From Pseudoalteromonas shioyasakiensis (GTDB taxonomy: Bacteria; Pseudomonadota; Gammaproteobacteria; Enterobacterales; Alteromonadaceae): a stretch of 64,000 nt of DNA. A program made the position numbers and the translations under genes. The DNA lies in assembly GCA_013391845.1 (NCBI GenBank), contig CP058414.1, positions 2,156,501 to 2,220,500 on the forward strand, written 5' to 3'. The notes beneath the pieces are model-generated. The model saw nothing but the letters and a program-made list of their open reading frames with translations. It did no database searches and was not told the origin of the DNA. Positions 35,482 to 44,436 of this stretch are shown piece by piece (position 1 is the first letter of the stretch; every line of letters begins with the position of its first letter).

Positions 35482-37428
35482 ATGATAAAATCAAGTATCT
35501 ATATTTCACTGCTAGTAAGCTCTTTGCTTGCTCACGCACAACTACCGCTTAGTCTTACAAGTCCTGATGGACAATTAACAGTCAAGCTTGAAGAACAGCA
35601 AAACCAAATTGTTTATAGTGTAACTTATGGCAAGCAAGTATTTTTGGAACCATCTCAGCTTGGTTTAAATACTAACCTTGGCGACCTTTCACAAAGTTTA
35701 AAATATAAGAGCCATACAACGGCTTCTATACAAGAGAGTTATAAGCTGCATAATGCAAAGGCGAGTGAAATAAACTACACCGCGAACACCTTAAAAGTAC
35801 AGTTTGAAAACAAAGATGGTAGAGTGCTTGGTGTGCAGTTTAATGTTTCTGATCACGATGTTGCATTTCGTTACCAAGTCACGGGTGTTGAAACAGATAC
35901 CCGAATCAAGGTGCTATCTGAATATAGTGCTTTTAATTTACCCGACGATGCAACTACATTTATTAGCCCGCAAGCCTTACCTGAAACAGGCTGGATGCAA
36001 ACAAAACCAAGTTACGAAGAGCCTTACACCTTTAATGAAGCTCTTGGCACACCGTCAGCGAATGGCGTGGGGTATACCTTTCCTGCTTTATTTAAAAATA
36101 GCGATAAAGGTTGGCTTTTAATTTCTGAAACTGGTGTAGATAGCCATTATGTAGGCTCAAAATTGAGCGAAGGCACGAAAGACGGTATTTATCGGGTTTC
36201 ATTTCCTCAAGCCGGTGAGAATAATGGTATTGGAGCAACCTACGCAGCTATGTCTATGCCTGTAATGACTCCTTGGCGTACTATTACTTTAGGGACCAGT
36301 TTAAAACCTATTGTTGAGTCAACAGTCGCATTTGATCTGGTTAAACCGCTTTATCAAGCAAATCAAGAATATACTATGGGGCGCTCAACATGGAGCTGGA
36401 TCGTATGGCAAGATCCAAGTATTAATTATGACGACCAAGTAAAATTTATAGATCTCGCTGCATCTCTAAATTTTGAATATGTATTAATCGATAGTGGTTG
36501 GGATCAAAACATTGGTCGTGACAGAATGGCTAAATTAGTCGAATACGCCAATAGTAAAGGCGTTGATGTTATATTGTGGTACAACTCAAATGGCTGGTGG
36601 AATGATGCACCACAAACACCAAAGAATAGAATGAATACCGCGCCTATACGAAGAAATGAAATGGCTTGGCTGCAAGGCATTGGCGTTAAAGGCCTTAAAG
36701 TTGATTTTTTTGGTGGTGATAAACAAGAAACCATTAAACTCTATGAAGATATTCTAACTGATGCAAATCAATATGGTTTGGTGATCACTTTTCACGGCAG
36801 TACCATTCCGCGTGGTTGGGAAAGAATGTATCCAAATTATGTTACGTCTGAAGCTGTACTTGCTTCGGAAAACCTTGTTTTTCATCAAAATTCGTTAGAT
36901 TTACATGCCTATAACGCGACAATTTTACCGTTCACCCGTAATGCTATTGGCGCTATGGATTTTGCCCCAGTGTTTTTAAACAAACGCTTATCTCAAGATC
37001 AAACAGTCGGCACTATTCGTAAAACCACAGATACATTTGAACTGGCAACAGGTGTGCTTTATCAATCACCTGTGCAACATTTTGGCCTGACGCCAAATAA
37101 CCTTGCAGAACAACCTCAATTTGTTATTGATACTTTAAAGGCGATGCCAACGGTATGGGATGAAACACGTTATATCGCTGGCCAGCCAGGTCAAGATGCA
37201 ACTATCGCAAGGCGTCATCAGCAAACATGGTGGGTAGCAACTGTGAATGGTGAAAATAAAGCCAAAACATTAGATATCGATTTGCCTATGTTAGCGGGCA
37301 AAAAAATCACCCTGTTGTTTGATAAAAAAGATGGCAGTGCTGGTATCAAGAAAGTAAAAGTGAGTAACAGTGGTAAGTTGAGCTTAAACTTATTAGCCCA
37401 AGGTGGCGCACTGATAATTGGTCGCTAA
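35482..37428 (+). CDS. Glycoside hydrolase family 97, alpha-glycosidase
   Basis: A 648-residue periplasmic enzyme with a signal peptide (about 1-18). The GH97 N-terminal beta-sandwich covers roughly 22-275, and the TIM barrel about 290-550, with STWSWIVWQDPSINYDDQ, YVLIDSGWDQN, VILWYNSNGWWN and VKGLKVDFFGGDKQ. The Asp in KVDFFGGD is where retaining GH97 enzymes carry their nucleophile, so I infer a retaining alpha-galactosidase-like or alpha-glucosidase mechanism rather than the inverting SusB type. A C-terminal beta domain follows. No TonB receptor or SusCD pair is close by. Confidence 0.88.
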   Translation: MIKSSIYISLLVSSLLAHAQLPLSLTSPDGQLTVKLEEQQNQIVYSVTYGKQVFLEPSQLGLNTNLGDLSQSLKYKSHTTASIQESYKLHNAKASEINYTANTLKVQFENKDGRVLGVQFNVSDHDVAFRYQVTGVETDTRIKVLSEYSAFNLPDDATTFISPQALPETGWMQTKPSYEEPYTFNEALGTPSANGVGYTFPALFKNSDKGWLLISETGVDSHYVGSKLSEGTKDGIYRVSFPQAGENNGIGATYAAMSMPVMTPWRTITLGTSLKPIVESTVAFDLVKPLYQANQEYTMGRSTWSWIVWQDPSINYDDQVKFIDLAASLNFEYVLIDSGWDQNIGRDRMAKLVEYANSKGVDVILWYNSNGWWNDAPQTPKNRMNTAPIRRNEMAWLQGIGVKGLKVDFFGGDKQETIKLYEDILTDANQYGLVITFHGSTIPRGWERMYPNYVTSEAVLASENLVFHQNSLDLHAYNATILPFTRNAIGAMDFAPVFLNKRLSQDQTVGTIRKTTDTFELATGVLYQSPVQHFGLTPNNLAEQPQFVIDTLKAMPTVWDETRYIAGQPGQDATIARRHQQTWWVATVNGENKAKTLDIDLPMLAGKKITLLFDKKDGSAGIKKVKVSNSGKLSLNLLAQGGALIIGR

Positions 37429-37465
37429 ATGTAAGTTTATAGGTGATGAAAAAAGCCAAGTATAG

Positions 37466-37492
37466 AAAAGCGAGCAGGTTGCTCGCTTTTTT
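37466..37492 (+). terminator. Terminator after the GH97 gene
   Basis: AAAAGCGAGC / GCTCGCTTTT with a 5-base loop and further T is located 38 bases after the stop codon. Confidence 0.88.
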
Positions 37493-37524
37493 ATACCTCT
37501 ATTTGCCTTGTTAAATTATACGTG

Positions 37525-37572
37525 GGTCACAGAGAGCAGGGATGCGCTAATAAACTGAGCTACAGGATATTT
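37525..37572 (-). pseudogene. tRNA-like remnant, 5' half only
   Basis: This stretch matches the 5' part of the broken unit at 37593-37677 (D-arm GAGCTACxGGATA side on the plus strand, followed by the same TTTTAAATAAG spacer) but has no T-arm or acceptor half. It looks like the eroded edge of the tRNA array. Confidence 0.55.
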
Positions 37573-37592
37573 TAAATAAGAAAAAATAGAAT

Positions 37593-37677
37593 TGGTACGA
37601 CTGAGTAGATTTGAACTACTGACCTTTGGACCGGGTCATAGAGAGTGGTAGTGCTCTAATCAACTGAGCTACGGGAT
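37593..37677 (-). pseudogene. Broken tRNA-Val-like unit 1
   Basis: It keeps the D-arm and a T-arm with CCA, but the 5' acceptor strand reads ATCCCG and cannot pair with the 3' strand. The anticodon arm is replaced by a sequence containing ACTCTCTATGACCCGGTCC, so no valid anticodon loop is seen. Confidence 0.7.
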
Positions 37678-37701
37678 ATTTTAAATAAGGAAAAATAGAA
37701 T

Positions 37702-37778
<77 letters not shown>

Positions 37779-37798
37779 ACTGAAATAAAAATCAAGAT

Positions 37799-37886
37799 TG
37801 GTACAACCGAGTGGATTCGAACCACCGACCTTTGGACCGGGCCATTAAGAGTGGTAGTGCTCTTTCCTTTAGTTATACCTAAATCA
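37799..37886 (-). pseudogene. Broken tRNA-Val-like unit 2
   Basis: The 3' half is a perfect T-arm and CCA end like copy C, but the anticodon arm is disrupted (ACTCTTAATGGCCCGGTCC) and the 5' half is replaced by unrelated sequence (complement of TCTTTCCTTTAGTTATACCT). No acceptor pairing is possible. Confidence 0.75.
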
Positions 37887-37974
37887 TGGTACAACCGAGT
37901 GGATTCGAACCACCGACCTTTGGACCGGGCCATTAAGTGTGGTAGTGCTCTTTCCTTTAGTTATACCTAAATCA
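37887..37974 (-). pseudogene. Broken tRNA-Val-like unit 3
   Basis: It is nearly identical to the broken unit at 37799-37886, with the same lost 5' half and disrupted anticodon arm. Its 382-bp partner, at 38269-38345, is an intact tRNA-Val, so this copy was probably converted to the broken form. Confidence 0.75.
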
Positions 37975-38060
37975 TGCTACAACCGAGTAGATTTGAACTA
38001 TTGACCTTTGGACCGGGCCATAGAGAGCGGTAGTGCGCTAACCAACTGAGTTACGGAATA
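37975..38060 (-). pseudogene. Broken tRNA-Val-like unit 4
   Basis: It is the partner of the unit at 37593. The D- and T-arms are recognisable but changed, the terminal CCA has become GCA, and the anticodon arm is replaced. The acceptor strands do not pair. Confidence 0.7.
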
Positions 38061-38083
38061 TTTTAAATAAGGAAAAATAGAAT

Positions 38084-38160
<77 letters not shown>

Positions 38161-38180
38161 ACTGAAATAAAAATCAAGAT

Positions 38181-38268
38181 TGGTACAACCGAGTGTATTC
38201 GAACCACCGACCTTTGGACGGGGCCATTAAGAGTGGTAGTGCTCTTTCCTTTAGTTATACCTAAATCA
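38181..38268 (-). pseudogene. Broken tRNA-Val-like unit 5
   Basis: It has the same structure as the broken unit at 37799: intact 3' half, disrupted anticodon arm and foreign 5' half. It sits directly against tRNA-Val copy C. Confidence 0.75.
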
Positions 38269-38345
38269 TGGTACAACCGAGTGGATTCGAACCACCGACC
38301 CCTACCATGTCAAGGTAGTGCTCTAACCAACTGAGCTACGGTTGT
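38269..38345 (-). tRNA. tRNA-Val (GAC), copy C
   Basis: A 77-nt gene with acceptor ACAACCG / CGGTTGT, anticodon stem CTACC / GGTAG, anticodon GAC and encoded CCA. It differs from copies A and B in the acceptor stem by a compensated A-T for G-C change and at a few other positions. It is the 5'-most, so it is nearest to the presumed array promoter to the right. Confidence 0.94.
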
Positions 38346-38458
38346 ATTTTTATTTGAATAGTTGTTAGCGTGGCTAAACAACGGAGGCTAATATATAGCG
38401 ACTAGTTGTGTGAATCAAGCAGCTTTAGCTATTTTTGTGCTAAGTGCTGGTTTTTTAT

Positions 38459-39478
38459 TCATAACGGACTAATTTCGCACGCTCGATAGAAATCTTGCCA
38501 CCAAGCAACATGGCTTTTAGCAGATTGTTTAAGGCGGTGTAAAATTGCGTCATTACTTTCGCTATCCACAAAATGGTCCATTTCAGTGTCACGCCATATT
38601 TGATGATAAAGCGGTTGTAGGGTTTCTAATCTACCCACCAAGAATGATTGATAAGGTTGTAATTGCTCTAAATAGAATTTTTTAAATACATTACTTAGCG
38701 TTTGTGCCTTTTGTTTATTCTTATTGGCAGGGCAGAGATCATCTTTTGAGTACTGCATAAGTTGTTGTGTTAATTGCTGATTGTAATGTGTTTGCGCGCG
38801 TGCCGCCGATATTAACAACTTGTTATATTTAAAACGGTTTAACACTTCTAATTGGCTAATGATTTGCTCTGGGTCTATATCGTTTATTCTACCGGTATTA
38901 ATTTTATTGTTTAATTTAGCAATCTGCTCCATCGCGCTCACGGTTTCACTAAAACCTGCTGAGTTTTCATCGATGTATGTCGAACTTAGCTGCCAGCTTT
39001 GTTTAAATTCGCTTTCGTTTAGCAGCATAGCTTTAAAGTAGTTAGGAAGGTTTGCTTGTTTTTGTGCGGCAGTAAGTTTTATTTTTTCAAACAATTCATC
39101 TTGTTTTTCAAAGCTTTCTAAACACTCATTTGCGCTTTGTAAAAATTTAATCTGATAACTTAGAATATTAGCGGGTGTTGCCGTTTTACCAAGCTGGTTG
39201 TTATGCTCAGCGATGAGTGTAGATAGCTTACACTGTCGTAACTGTGTAAGCTCGAGCATGCCAATAGTTGCTTTTTCATCGTTATCATAAGCGAAATGCT
39301 TAACGTTCAGTGTACTCGGTTTAGATAGCTTAAAACTATCAGTTTTGAGCACGTTTTCTAATCTTTGTGCGTAGGTGTGATTTACATCGCCCGAAGAGGG
39401 CGTGCAGGCAATAAGTGCCGTGCACGCTATTGCGATAATAGAATTTACAAGGCTATTGGTTTTGCAAAAAAGGTGCAT
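38459..39478 (-). CDS. DUF3080-family lipoprotein
   Basis: A 339-residue protein of unknown function. A lipobox (ALIAC, Cys near residue 25) after a hydrophobic stretch predicts a lipoprotein. The body is helical with many charged residues and the DUF3080-like opening YAQRLENVLKTDSF. I recall DUF3080 genes next to MATE pump and riboflavin synthase genes in marine gammaproteobacteria. The ATG at 39478 lies 26 bases inside the 3' end of the upstream MATE gene, so the two are translationally coupled. Confidence 0.75.
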   Translation of the reverse strand: MHLFCKTNSLVNSIIAIACTALIACTPSSGDVNHTYAQRLENVLKTDSFKLSKPSTLNVKHFAYDNDEKATIGMLELTQLRQCKLSTLIAEHNNQLGKTATPANILSYQIKFLQSANECLESFEKQDELFEKIKLTAAQKQANLPNYFKAMLLNESEFKQSWQLSSTYIDENSAGFSETVSAMEQIAKLNNKINTGRINDIDPEQIISQLEVLNRFKYNKLLISAARAQTHYNQQLTQQLMQYSKDDLCPANKNKQKAQTLSNVFKKFYLEQLQPYQSFLVGRLETLQPLYHQIWRDTEMDHFVDSESNDAILHRLKQSAKSHVAWWQDFYRACEISPL

Positions 39479-40811
39479 GTTTAAATCGCCTATGAACAGT
39501 GAACATCAACATAATTGCAGCGGCACTTAAACCCACAATAATACCTATCCAAAAGCCATGAGGGCCCATCGCTGGAACAATTAAATCTGTACGAGCAAGT
39601 ACGAAGCCAAGCGCAAAGCCGATCAACCAATACGATACAAAGGTGATATAACCAATTGGTGCCGTGTATTTTAACCCTCGTAAAATACCATTGGCAGAAA
39701 CTTGCAATGCATCAGGTAATTGATAGATGCAAGCTAACACCATTATTGAAGAAGCAAGAGCCAATACTTCAGGGTTGTCAGAATACAATTGGCTAATAAT
39801 ATCTCGCGCAAAGAAGGTCACACTTGCCAGCATAAAAGCGATTATCGCCGCTAAAATATAACTGGTATTAACAGCATTTCTTAACTGTTGATAATGTTGT
39901 TGGCCAAATAGGTTACCTATTCGTATGCTAATTGCAATTGAGAGGCTCAACGGCATCATAAACAGTAATGTAGTAACACTTGCTGCAATTTGATGACCCG
40001 CAACGGCAACTGCTCCCAGATGCGCTATAAACAGCGGAATACAAGCGAATAAGGTTACTTCAAAAAACGTGGCCAAAGAAATTGGGATACCTACTTTGGT
40101 TATGGTCCATAAAGTCGCAGGTTTAGGTCCGGTAAAATTTGCTAACAATGCTTTGGCATCAACCTTTTTACTAAAGTGACAATAAACAACCTGAGTTAGC
40201 GCCATTGCTGTAAATACTAGTGCGGTGGCAATACCACAGCCAGCGCCACCATAGGCTTGAAAACCTAACTTACCATGTATAAACACGTAATTTGCTGGAA
40301 TATTTACCGCTAAACCAATTAAGCTAATGTAAAAAGCAGGTTTGGTCATACCCATACCTTCAGTAATATTGCGATATACACTGAAAAGTAAAAAACCGAA
40401 AATCCCCCATTTAACAAAATGAATATATTGCTCGGCTAAATGGGTAATAGACTGTGAGGTATCAAGTTGAACAAGCACGGTATCAGCAAGGCTTGCTAGC
40501 CCTAAACCAATAATAGCGAGTATTAGGGCAAGATATAATCCTTGTTGAAAGTAGTGGCTAATACCTTGTTTATCATTTGAGCCAGCAAACTGCGCAATAA
40601 TGCCAGTTAAAGCCAATAAAATGCCCTGCAGTGCGAGCATTAACGGATTCCAAATACCCGTTGCAATAGAGAGCGCCGCCAAGTCCGTTGCACTTACTTG
40701 GCCAGCCATCACGGTATCAACAACCGTCATTAAAATAAGCGTTACTTGTGCCAAAAATACTGGAATGGCTAACGAAATTAACCTTTTGGCTTCCCAACTA
40801 CAAAAAGACAT
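39453..40811 (-). CDS. norM: MATE family multidrug efflux pump (NorM type)
   Basis: A Na+- or H+-coupled inner-membrane drug exporter of 452 residues with about 12 transmembrane helices. Marks are LAIPVFLAQVTLILMTVVDTVMAGQ (opening, about 14-38), GTGIW-like and AVAGHQIAASVTTLLFMMPLS (about 268-288), and GNLFGQQHYQQLRNA. It resembles NorM of Vibrio. It is divergent from ribE, as in several related genomes, and overlaps the downstream DUF3080 gene by 26 bases. Confidence 0.9.
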   Translation of the reverse strand: MSFCSWEAKRLISLAIPVFLAQVTLILMTVVDTVMAGQVSATDLAALSIATGIWNPLMLALQGILLALTGIIAQFAGSNDKQGISHYFQQGLYLALILAIIGLGLASLADTVLVQLDTSQSITHLAEQYIHFVKWGIFGFLLFSVYRNITEGMGMTKPAFYISLIGLAVNIPANYVFIHGKLGFQAYGGAGCGIATALVFTAMALTQVVYCHFSKKVDAKALLANFTGPKPATLWTITKVGIPISLATFFEVTLFACIPLFIAHLGAVAVAGHQIAASVTTLLFMMPLSLSIAISIRIGNLFGQQHYQQLRNAVNTSYILAAIIAFMLASVTFFARDIISQLYSDNPEVLALASSIMVLACIYQLPDALQVSANGILRGLKYTAPIGYITFVSYWLIGFALGFVLARTDLIVPAMGPHGFWIGIIVGLSAAAIMLMFTVHRRFKHAPFLQNQ

Positions 40812-40905
40812 AATTTACACGACTAAATAAACAGGCAGCCATTGTAATCTATTCATAGATCAATAAAAATCGCAGTTATCTATTTAATGAAGAAAAGAGA
40901 AAGCG

Positions 40906-41532
40906 ATGTTCACTGGAATTGTGCAAACGCAAGCTGTTGTGGTTAAGGCTAATAATCAAGGTGGTGTGCTAAGGCTATCATTAAAAGTAGGGCAGCAATT
41001 TGCTGAAAATCTGAATATTGGTGCAAGCATTGCCGTTAATGGCTGCTGTTTAACCGTCGTTAAGTTTGACTCTGACTCCCTTGGTAGCTGTGTTATTGAT
41101 TTTGATGTGATTGATGAAACATTAAAGTTGACCAACCTAGGTATGTTAACTTTAAATGATACGGTGAATTTTGAGCGCTCAGTGACCTTTGGTACTGAAC
41201 TGGGAGGCCATATCGTGTCGGGCCACATTCATTGTATGGCCGAAATACTGTCAATTAACCACCTTCAAGATAACTGTAAAATGCAATTATCATTAGCAAA
41301 AGAGTGGCAAAAATACGTGTTGTATAAGGGATTTGTGAGTGTTAACGGTGCAAGCCTCACCGTAGGTGAAGTAGATGAGCTGGGCTTTTGGCTGCACTTG
41401 ATCCCAGAAACACTGGCTATTACCAATCTAGATAACTATCGCGAAGGCGATAAGTTAAATATTGAAGTCGATCAGCAAACTTATACCATTATTAATACGG
41501 TCGAAAATTATCTAGAGCAACAAGCAAAATAA
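40906..41532 (+). CDS. ribE: Riboflavin synthase alpha subunit
   Basis: Dismutates two 6,7-dimethyl-8-ribityllumazine molecules to riboflavin; 208 residues in two homologous barrels. The N-terminal repeat has MFTGIVQTQAVV and GASIAVNGCCLTVV (about 38-51), and the second has GHIVSGHIHCM and FVSVNGASLTVGEVD (about 144-158). The C-terminal ends PETLAITNLDNYREGDKLNIEVD. AGAGAAAG precedes the ATG. No other rib gene is close; the neighbouring norM is divergent. Confidence 0.94.
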   Translation: MFTGIVQTQAVVVKANNQGGVLRLSLKVGQQFAENLNIGASIAVNGCCLTVVKFDSDSLGSCVIDFDVIDETLKLTNLGMLTLNDTVNFERSVTFGTELGGHIVSGHIHCMAEILSINHLQDNCKMQLSLAKEWQKYVLYKGFVSVNGASLTVGEVDELGFWLHLIPETLAITNLDNYREGDKLNIEVDQQTYTIINTVENYLEQQAK

Positions 41533-41547
41533 GTATAGATATATAAA

Positions 41548-41573
41548 ACGAGCAAATTAAAAAATTTGCTCGT
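41548..41573. terminator. Stem-loop between ribE and the CPXCG gene
   Basis: ACGAGCAAATT / AATTTGCTCGT forms an 11-bp stem with a short A-rich loop. It overlaps the end of the minus-strand gene. There is no long T-run, so terminator function is likely but not certain. Confidence 0.6.
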
Positions 41574-41760
41574 CATCGCTATCGACATGTAACTCAAGTT
41601 TATTGTGTGCGTAATCTATATGCATATTCAAATGGATAGGGTTGCAGCATGCACTGCAATCTTCATAATAGTCTTGGTCACCGTCGCTAGCATCAAGTGC
41701 CACATGAATGTGGTGACCACAATGAGGGCATGAAATCCGTTGTGTGTAATGGTCTTTCAT
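41557..41760 (-). CDS. CPXCG-motif zinc-ribbon protein
   Basis: A 67-residue small protein with CPHCG (about 11-15) and a second pair as CSACC (about 36-40), the four-Cys zinc ribbon of the CPXCG family. The rest is acidic. The family function is unknown; it is cytoplasmic. It converges with ribE across a shared stem-loop. The ATG at 41760 is preceded by AAAAG and no stronger site. Confidence 0.85.
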   Translation of the reverse strand: MKDHYTQRISCPHCGHHIHVALDASDGDQDYYEDCSACCNPIHLNMHIDYAHNKLELHVDSDDEQIF

Positions 41761-41990
41761 CAGCTTTTACCTTAATCAGGCATGCCTGAGTTCGTTAAAT
41801 TGCAATCTGAATTAAACTCTAAAACATATAAAATGAATGTAGATTTAATCAGATTGGTATAACTCACTAACCGAATTGTTTATAAGCGTAGTGCTACAAC
41901 AAACGGCTAGCATCTTTGTTTATACGCCTTATAAGATAAATATAGTCACGTTTAGTAGTTTATGACATCCATTTTACAGTGATTTCGCGG

Positions 41991-42857
41991 TTATTTTAGT
42001 AGCTGCTGAATATGTTGTTTTGCTTCAGTAAGATAGTGCCCGGCAAATATGTTGGCATTATTGAGCATTGGGTATAGTTGGTAAATAGCTCTACGATGCT
42101 CGTAACCTACCTGCAGTGGGTAGATATCGTTATAGGCATCATAAAAGCTATCGGGGAGTGGGGCATAAAGCTCGCTCGTTGCAATATCGCATTCCCGATC
42201 ACCATAATAACAAGCAGGGTCAAACACACTAGGTACATTATTATAAAAGCCCATATTCCGGCGCCAAAAATCACCGTGTAATAATGAAGGCTCAACAACA
42301 TGGCTATGCAGAGCATCTTTAACAAAGGCAATAAAGGTATCTTGATCGACAAGCTCTATGCCTTTTTCTTGTAATAGCTGTAATTGCCAACCTATTCGTT
42401 CTTCAGCAAAAAATACATCCCATTTTTTGTGCCAGCGATTAGGTTGTAGAGTTGGGCCAAGAAAGTTGTCGTTATCGAAGCCGAACATGGCTTGAGTATG
42501 TTTTTGGTGCAAATTGGCAAGATACTCACCCATTTCATGCCAATTAGTATTATTATGAGGCTGTTTATCAAGCTCTAACCATTCAAGCACCATAAATGAA
42601 AACTCTATGTTGCAACCTGTTGTTATGCAATCTGGGATCATAAATAGGCTTTCTTGAGTTAAAAGCTTAAGGTTCAAGGCTTCGCATTCTAAGCGCTCAA
42701 GATCACTCAAATGAGCTACTTTCACAAAGAAATGATGTAAATCATCACCAATTTGGAAGTATCTGTCGTTATTTGGCGATTTTAATTGGCGTTTAAAGGT
42801 ATGCTTAAAATCAAAATGCATCGCTTGGCTAATCTGTTCATTCACTGAATTCCACAT
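41991..42857 (-). CDS. Fructosamine kinase family protein
   Basis: A 288-residue kinase of the fructosamine-3-kinase / YniA family, which phosphorylates sugar adducts on amines and proteins as a deglycation step. Visible marks are FFVKVAHLSDLERLECEALNL (about 47-67, ATP-binding Lys), VLEWLEL, MGEYLANLH, LLHGDFWRRNMGF (catalytic Asp near 198) and FDPACYYGDRECDIA (metal Asp near 215). Neighbours give no clue. A 230-base gap without a clear gene precedes the CPXCG gene. Confidence 0.9.
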   Translation of the reverse strand: MWNSVNEQISQAMHFDFKHTFKRQLKSPNNDRYFQIGDDLHHFFVKVAHLSDLERLECEALNLKLLTQESLFMIPDCITTGCNIEFSFMVLEWLELDKQPHNNTNWHEMGEYLANLHQKHTQAMFGFDNDNFLGPTLQPNRWHKKWDVFFAEERIGWQLQLLQEKGIELVDQDTFIAFVKDALHSHVVEPSLLHGDFWRRNMGFYNNVPSVFDPACYYGDRECDIATSELYAPLPDSFYDAYNDIYPLQVGYEHRRAIYQLYPMLNNANIFAGHYLTEAKQHIQQLLK

Positions 42858-42969
42858 AATTTTGTTCGCCTTTTAACCATATAGTTAAACTATGGCAAAA
42901 AGACGATGAATTAACAAACCCATAGCGTTAATATTATTAAAGTTTATCGAAGTATTTATGAGGGGTCAG

Positions 42970-43665
42970 ATGAATAAAAGTCTCATTACTAATTTAGTGG
43001 CGTTTGCATTAGTATTAGTCGGGTTTTTATTTGAACAAGCAATAGTACTTTCTGTTGGTTTATTTGCGTTATCAGGCGCAGTAACAAACTGGCTTGCTAT
43101 ACACATGCTATTCGAAAAAGTACCATTTTTATATGGCTCAGGGGTCATAACATTAAAGTTTGCCTCTTTTAAAGTCGCTATCCGCAACTTGGTGATGACA
43201 GAATTCTTCGCTGAAGAGAAAATCGATCAGGTGATGGCTTTAGCAAAACCAAACATTGATTTAGAGCCTGTGATTAGTGAAGTTAACCTCAGTCCGGCTT
43301 ATGATTCTTTAATTGAGGTCATCGAAAACTCACAATTTGGCGGTATGCTTTCAATGTTTGGTGGGCGTGATGCGCTAGAGCCAATGCGTGAACCTTTCAT
43401 TGATAAAATGAAAGCAGCGGTGATTGATATTTCAAAAAGCGACGAATTTAAAATGATTCTTGATGAAAAGCTATTTGCCAACTCTCATCTTGGTGGCTCT
43501 TTACATAGTACAGTTGAGCGTTTAGTTGATGAGCGTTTGAATGAGCTTACGCCAACAATGGTAAAAGATATCATTCAAACCATGATCAAAGAACATTTAG
43601 GTTGGTTAGTGATTTGGGGTGGGGTGTTTGGTGGCTTATTTGGCCTAATCGCTGCGCTAGTATAA
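42970..43665 (+). CDS. DUF445 family membrane protein
   Basis: A protein of about 231 residues with transmembrane helices near 5-45 and again at the C-terminus (WLVIWGGVFGGLFGLIAAL). The DUF445 (YheB-like) signature includes GALSGAVTNWLAIHMLFEKVPFLYGSG (about 30-56). Function is unknown. I chose ATG 42970 because AGGGGT lies 4 bases before it; an in-frame ATG at 42958 overlaps that site. It converges with the small secreted protein gene at 43716. Confidence 0.82.
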   Translation: MNKSLITNLVAFALVLVGFLFEQAIVLSVGLFALSGAVTNWLAIHMLFEKVPFLYGSGVITLKFASFKVAIRNLVMTEFFAEEKIDQVMALAKPNIDLEPVISEVNLSPAYDSLIEVIENSQFGGMLSMFGGRDALEPMREPFIDKMKAAVIDISKSDEFKMILDEKLFANSHLGGSLHSTVERLVDERLNELTPTMVKDIIQTMIKEHLGWLVIWGGVFGGLFGLIAALV

Positions 43666-43675
43666 TGAAGAAGCT

Positions 43676-43703
43676 TGTAGCAGGCCTTTAAAGACCTGCT
43701 ACA
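43676..43703. terminator. Stem-loop between convergent genes
   Basis: TGTAGCAGG / CCTGCTACA forms a 9-bp stem with a 10-base loop between the two stop codons. T-runs are weak on both sides. Confidence 0.55.
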
Positions 43704-43715
43704 GTGAATTAATCA

Positions 43716-44078
43716 TTATTTTGAACCAGCAACAACAATCACTGTGTCATCAGATACTTTAGCGATATCCTGGATAGTTGTTTTTGTAGCTGTTTCAAAA
43801 TTTAAGTATTTTGCTGAGTTATGAAAACCATAAGTGCTTGCAAACTTATCTGTCGACATATCATTGCAAAGTAGCTTTTCTGTCATTACGCGTTTGCTCA
43901 AGCGTAGATCGCGCATTGTGCTTGATACGTTTAATGGTTTGTTAGAGGCAATGGCCATACAGGCTTGCGTGCCAACTGAGTCATCTGCGGCGACAAATTG
44001 TGCTGCACTTGCATCAGTTGCTGCTAGTGAAGAACCTAAAAATAATGCTGTACCTAGTGCTGTAGTTAACGTATTCAT
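43716..44078 (-). CDS. Small secreted protein, DUF3718-like
   Basis: A 120-residue protein with a signal peptide (about 1-26, ending ASA-A). The mature part starts FVAADDSVGTQACMAIASN and contains a second Cys (LLCNDM), so a disulfide is likely. I recall the opening pattern from DUF3718 proteins of Shewanella and Pseudoalteromonas, unknown function, but cannot verify. The gene has TCTCTCC complement (GGAGAG) upstream of the ATG. The stretch 44079-44436 (358 bases) after it, between two divergent genes, holds no gene I can support. Confidence 0.7.
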   Translation of the reverse strand: MNTLTTALGTALFLGSSLAATDASAAQFVAADDSVGTQACMAIASNKPLNVSSTMRDLRLSKRVMTEKLLCNDMSTDKFASTYGFHNSAKYLNFETATKTTIQDIAKVSDDTVIVVAGSK

Positions 44079-44436
44079 CTTTCTCTCCAGTTGTTGTCCG
44101 TATTACGTTTAGTATGTGCAACCTCGCTTTTATGGATACTTCACACTTCCTGTTTGCTGGGCACGTTTAAAGTATTACGCTAAACAAGAACAATTGCTGT
44201 TAATGAAAATCGACAAGATGTAAGTAAGTATGTAGATGTGAACAAGCAAAACTAACCGCTTGATAAGTGCTATTTTAAAGTGTGAATTTTGACACAAATA
44301 GGCTGAAATCTTTTTCATTTATTTTATTAAAACGTGTTTTAGCTCGTATTAAAGGCTTAATTTTTACGTGGCTGTTACATTTAAGTATTAACTCTACCTT
44401 TTCTTAAAAAGGCAAATCAGAGTATAAGGAGCATGA
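44079..44436. other. Divergent intergenic region, no gene seen
   Basis: This 358-base region lies between the small secreted protein gene and the zinc-finger protein gene. It is AT-rich and has TTGACA at 44289-44294 followed 17 bases later by a poor -10, a weak promoter candidate for the plus-strand gene. No RNA gene or repeat was recognised. Confidence 0.5.

Noticed and set aside
41761..41990. Gap between CPXCG and fructosamine kinase genes
   Set aside because: I searched for a short gene or the dispersed repeat; only short fragments (TTGGTATAA) resemble the repeat end, not enough to call.
43854..43861. Another TGTCGACA sequence
   Set aside because: It lies inside the small secreted protein gene, far from the methylcitrate operon, and is probably chance.
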